Shown: piece by piece, positions 5,564 through 6,356 of the stretch
Layout: every line of letters starts with the position of its first letter
Position numbering within the stretch: position 1 is the stretch's first letter
DNA from: Thermoanaerobaculales bacterium
GTDB lineage: Bacteria > Acidobacteriota > Thermoanaerobaculia > Thermoanaerobaculales > Sulfomarinibacteraceae
DNA: 6,356 nt
Assembly (NCBI GenBank): GCA_029932545.1
Contig: JAOZPW010000135.1
Span: 3,692-10,047 of the forward strand
Direction of reading: 5' to 3'
Position numbers and translations under genes: made by a program
Notes under the pieces: generated by a model
Told to the model about the DNA's origin: nothing
The model's input: the letters and a program-made list of their open reading frames with translations, nothing else
Database searches by the model: none

Positions 5564-5605
5564 AAAAAGGCACGAACAAGCACAAAAATGAAAACAAGAA
5601 AAGGA
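5540..5605. repeat. A-rich dispersed repeat, copy upstream of selA
   Basis: Short words such as AAAGCCACAAG, GCCATAAAAAGG (5559-5570), GGCACGAACAAG and GCACAAAAATG follow each other at about 10-20 bp spacing. GCCATAAAAAGG differs by one base from GCCACAAAAAGG at 2097-2108 and from its reverse complement at 5679-5690. A-tracts at 5539-5543, 5564-5568 and 5584-5588 are spaced roughly in helical multiples, so the DNA may be bent. Confidence 0.5.
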
Positions 5606-5660
5606 TAACTTATTTATTCATAGAAGCTTACAATCATAAGTACTGTTTTAGATCTGTTTC

Positions 5661-5710
5661 TCTATGTACCTCTTCGTACCTTTTTGTGGCAATTTTCCCC
5701 TCTTCGTGCC
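5661..5710. repeat. T-rich dispersed repeat, inverted relative to the copy at 5540-5605
   Basis: CCTCTTCGTACC (5669-5680) recurs as CCTCTTCGTGCC (5699-5710) exactly 30 bp later, 11 of 12 identical. Between them CCTTTTTGTGGC (5679-5690) is the exact reverse complement of the 12-mer at 2097-2108. The TATGTACC, TTCGTACC and TTTGTGGC words are spaced about 10 bp apart. No coding frame or RNA gene is seen. Confidence 0.6.
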
Positions 5711-5737
5711 GTTGCCATTGAGTTTTGCAGGCGCCTG

Positions 5738-5751
5738 AGCTATCAGCTGAC
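5738..5751. repeat. Two-unit relic of an AGCTNNC heptamer array
   Basis: AGCTATC followed directly by AGCTGAC has the same length and the same AGCTNNC pattern as the AGCTCTC array at 4015-4042. As there, it lies next to a T-rich repeat block, suggesting that the heptamers and T-rich words belong to one compound element. Confidence 0.4.
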
Positions 5752-5764
5752 GGCGGAAAGCTGC

Positions 5765-5781
5765 CCGGCAGAACCTGCCGG
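5765..5781. other. Compact perfect GC hairpin
   Basis: CCGGCAG (5765-5771) and CTGCCGG (5775-5781) form a perfect 7-bp stem with loop AAC. No T-run follows on the plus strand, so it is not a standard intrinsic terminator. It lies just upstream of the promoter of the last gene and could be a protein-binding palindrome or the end of the repeat element. Confidence 0.6.
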
Positions 5782-5792
5782 ACTCTCTATGG

Positions 5793-5822
5793 TTCAAGTT
5801 CCGCCGGGATGGAGGGTATAAT
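5793..5822 (+). promoter_or_regulatory. Sigma-70-type promoter of the last gene
   Basis: A perfect TATAAT lies at 5817-5822, with a weak -35 match TTCAAG at 5793-5798 (18-nt spacing). The predicted start near 5829 gives a leader of about 30 nt that holds a small GGCG/CGCC stem (5831-5834 with 5843-5846) and then the AAGGG ribosome binding site at 5849-5853. The poor -35 box suggests moderate strength or help from an activator. Confidence 0.55.
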
Positions 5823-5858
5823 GCCTCTTTGGCGGCGTGTGTCGCCTGAAGGGATTGA

Positions 5859-6356
5859 ATGGAACTCTCGTCTATGATTACCGGTCTTGAGGGCGATCTG
5901 AGAACGCTTATCACGCGGTGGGATCGGTTTTTTTCGGGTGGGCTGAAGGTGCCCCCGAACCGGGAAAAGGAAATTCTGAAACGGCGCTTGCGGTCGCTTG
6001 CGGAAAATGCCTCTGGAGCGCATTCGGGGGACCAATTTCGTCTCAATCAGCTCCAGCACCGTTTCATGAGTTATTCGACGAACTGGGAGCGCCTGCTGCG
6101 GGAGCGCGAAGAAGGAGTGAGAAGGTTTATTCCGGGGCAGAAGAAAGAGGCTGGCCCCTCCGGTGTACCTGGGCCTCAGTCTCCGGTTCCCAACGTCCGA
6201 CCGGTGACGTTCGTAGACGGGAGCGATGCTGTCGATCTCTTCGAACGTTGGTGTGCTGCAAAGGCGGACGTGGGACAGGAAATCAAGATCGGACGTCAGG
6301 CGTTCGAGGCTCAGATCGAAAAGCAGCAAAAAGATATCGAGACGAGAATGGGTTCA
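5859..6356 (+). CDS. MXAN_5187-like C-terminal-domain protein, 5' part
   Basis: The frame is open from an ATG at 5859 to the right edge (166 residues seen). The start has AAGGG at 5849-5853 with a 5-nt gap; an in-frame ATG at 5874 is less well placed. The product is hydrophilic, with no signal peptide or membrane segment. Residues 10-90 are charged and probably helical: RWDRFFSGGLKVPPNREKE (20-38) then KRRLRSL (41-47), FRLNQLQHRFMSYSTNWER (60-78) and LLREREEGVRRF (79-90). A proline/glycine-rich linker follows (about 91-118), then a second charged segment with VDLFERWCAAKADVGQ (125-140) and AFEAQIEKQQKDIETR (148-163). From memory this order resembles the MXAN_5187 C-terminal-domain family, whose second segment has an ERF/ERW-type motif followed by a short beta end that would lie past the edge. 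The biochemical role of that family is not known to me. The family call is tentative; the gene call is firm, given start, promoter and uninterrupted frame. Confidence 0.75.
   Translation, partial: MELSSMITGLEGDLRTLITRWDRFFSGGLKVPPNREKEILKRRLRSLAENASGAHSGDQFRLNQLQHRFMSYSTNWERLLREREEGVRRFIPGQKKEAGPSGVPGPQSPVPNVRPVTFVDGSDAVDLFERWCAAKADVGQEIKIGRQAFEAQIEKQQKDIETRMGS

Larger units (their letters stand above)
5504..5858. other. Divergent intergenic region with AT-rich core
   Basis: This 355-bp spacer separates selA (leftward) from the last gene (rightward). GC drops to about 29% over 5571-5660 by my count, against roughly 60% in the genes. A-rich repeat words lie on the left side (5540-5605) and T-rich ones on the right (5661-5710), giving a loose inverted arrangement around the core. 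Short frames here either overlap selA or the next gene in antisense, and none looks like a real protein. I looked for DnaA boxes and tRNA-like folds and saw none. Confidence 0.7.

Noticed and set aside
4509..5597. 362-codon minus-strand frame overlapping selA in another frame
   Set aside because: It is rich in Arg and Pro in the manner of a frame-shifted GC-rich gene. SelA motifs are all in the frame ending at 4163.
5600..5640. Possible replication origin in the AT-rich core
   Set aside because: No DnaA box cluster is visible; the nearest sequence matches only about 6 of 9 bases once.
5765..5781. Intrinsic terminator for a plus-strand transcript
   Set aside because: The stem is followed by ACTCTCTAT rather than a T-run, and no plus-strand gene ends nearby.
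5648..6329. Minus-strand frames opposite the last gene
   Set aside because: They are antisense to a plus-strand gene with promoter, ribosome binding site and uninterrupted frame, and show no family motif.

Overview
This is a bacterial window that is GC-rich in its genes (roughly 60% GC by eye). It shows two gene blocks that converge on a short repeat-rich spacer, and a divergent AT-rich spacer further right. The organism cannot be fixed from the sequence. A bacterial-type SelA, a last gene resembling the MXAN_5187-type proteins I associate with Myxococcota and Acidobacteriota, and spacers full of short A/T-rich repeats together suggest a Gram-negative lineage of that kind, possibly Acidobacteriota. 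This is an inference.

Positions 1-4013 (+) are the end of a tightly packed operon. It holds the 3' part of a WecA/TagO-like polyprenyl-phosphate sugar-1-phosphate transferase (1-777), an FAD-dependent oxidoreductase of the protoporphyrinogen-oxidase / UDP-galactopyranose-mutase-like group (774-2072), a GT4 glycosyltransferase (2122-3261) and a complete type IV prepilin peptidase (3237-4013). Junctions are an ATGA overlap, a 49-nt gap and a 25-nt overlap, so co-transcription and translational coupling are likely. The first and third genes fit lipid-linked surface glycan assembly: one loads the first sugar phosphate onto the lipid carrier and the other extends the chain. The FAD enzyme may modify a sugar or lipid precursor. 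The prepilin peptidase processes type IV pilin or type II secretion pseudopilin precursors, linking glycan synthesis and a surface filament or secretion machine in one transcript.

Positions 4014-4162 form a 149-bp convergent spacer made almost wholly of repeats: an AGCTCTC heptamer array, an imperfect palindrome inside a T-rich degenerate repeat, and a CCCCTGA heptamer array ending at the selA stop codon. Positions 4163-5503 (-) are a full-length selA (L-seryl-tRNA(Sec) selenium transferase), evidence that the organism makes selenocysteine. selB is not adjacent in this window.

Positions 5504-5858 are a divergent spacer with an AT-rich core (about 29% GC over 5571-5660). It has a 9-bp-stem hairpin just upstream of selA, oppositely oriented copies of the same A/T-rich repeat on the two sides of the core, a two-unit relic of the AGCTNNC heptamer, a compact GC hairpin and a promoter with a perfect TATAAT. 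That promoter drives a gene running off the right edge (5859-6356), a hydrophilic protein resembling the MXAN_5187 C-terminal-domain family. The features least explained by known genes are the shared repeat family in every spacer and the hairpin in the selA leader.
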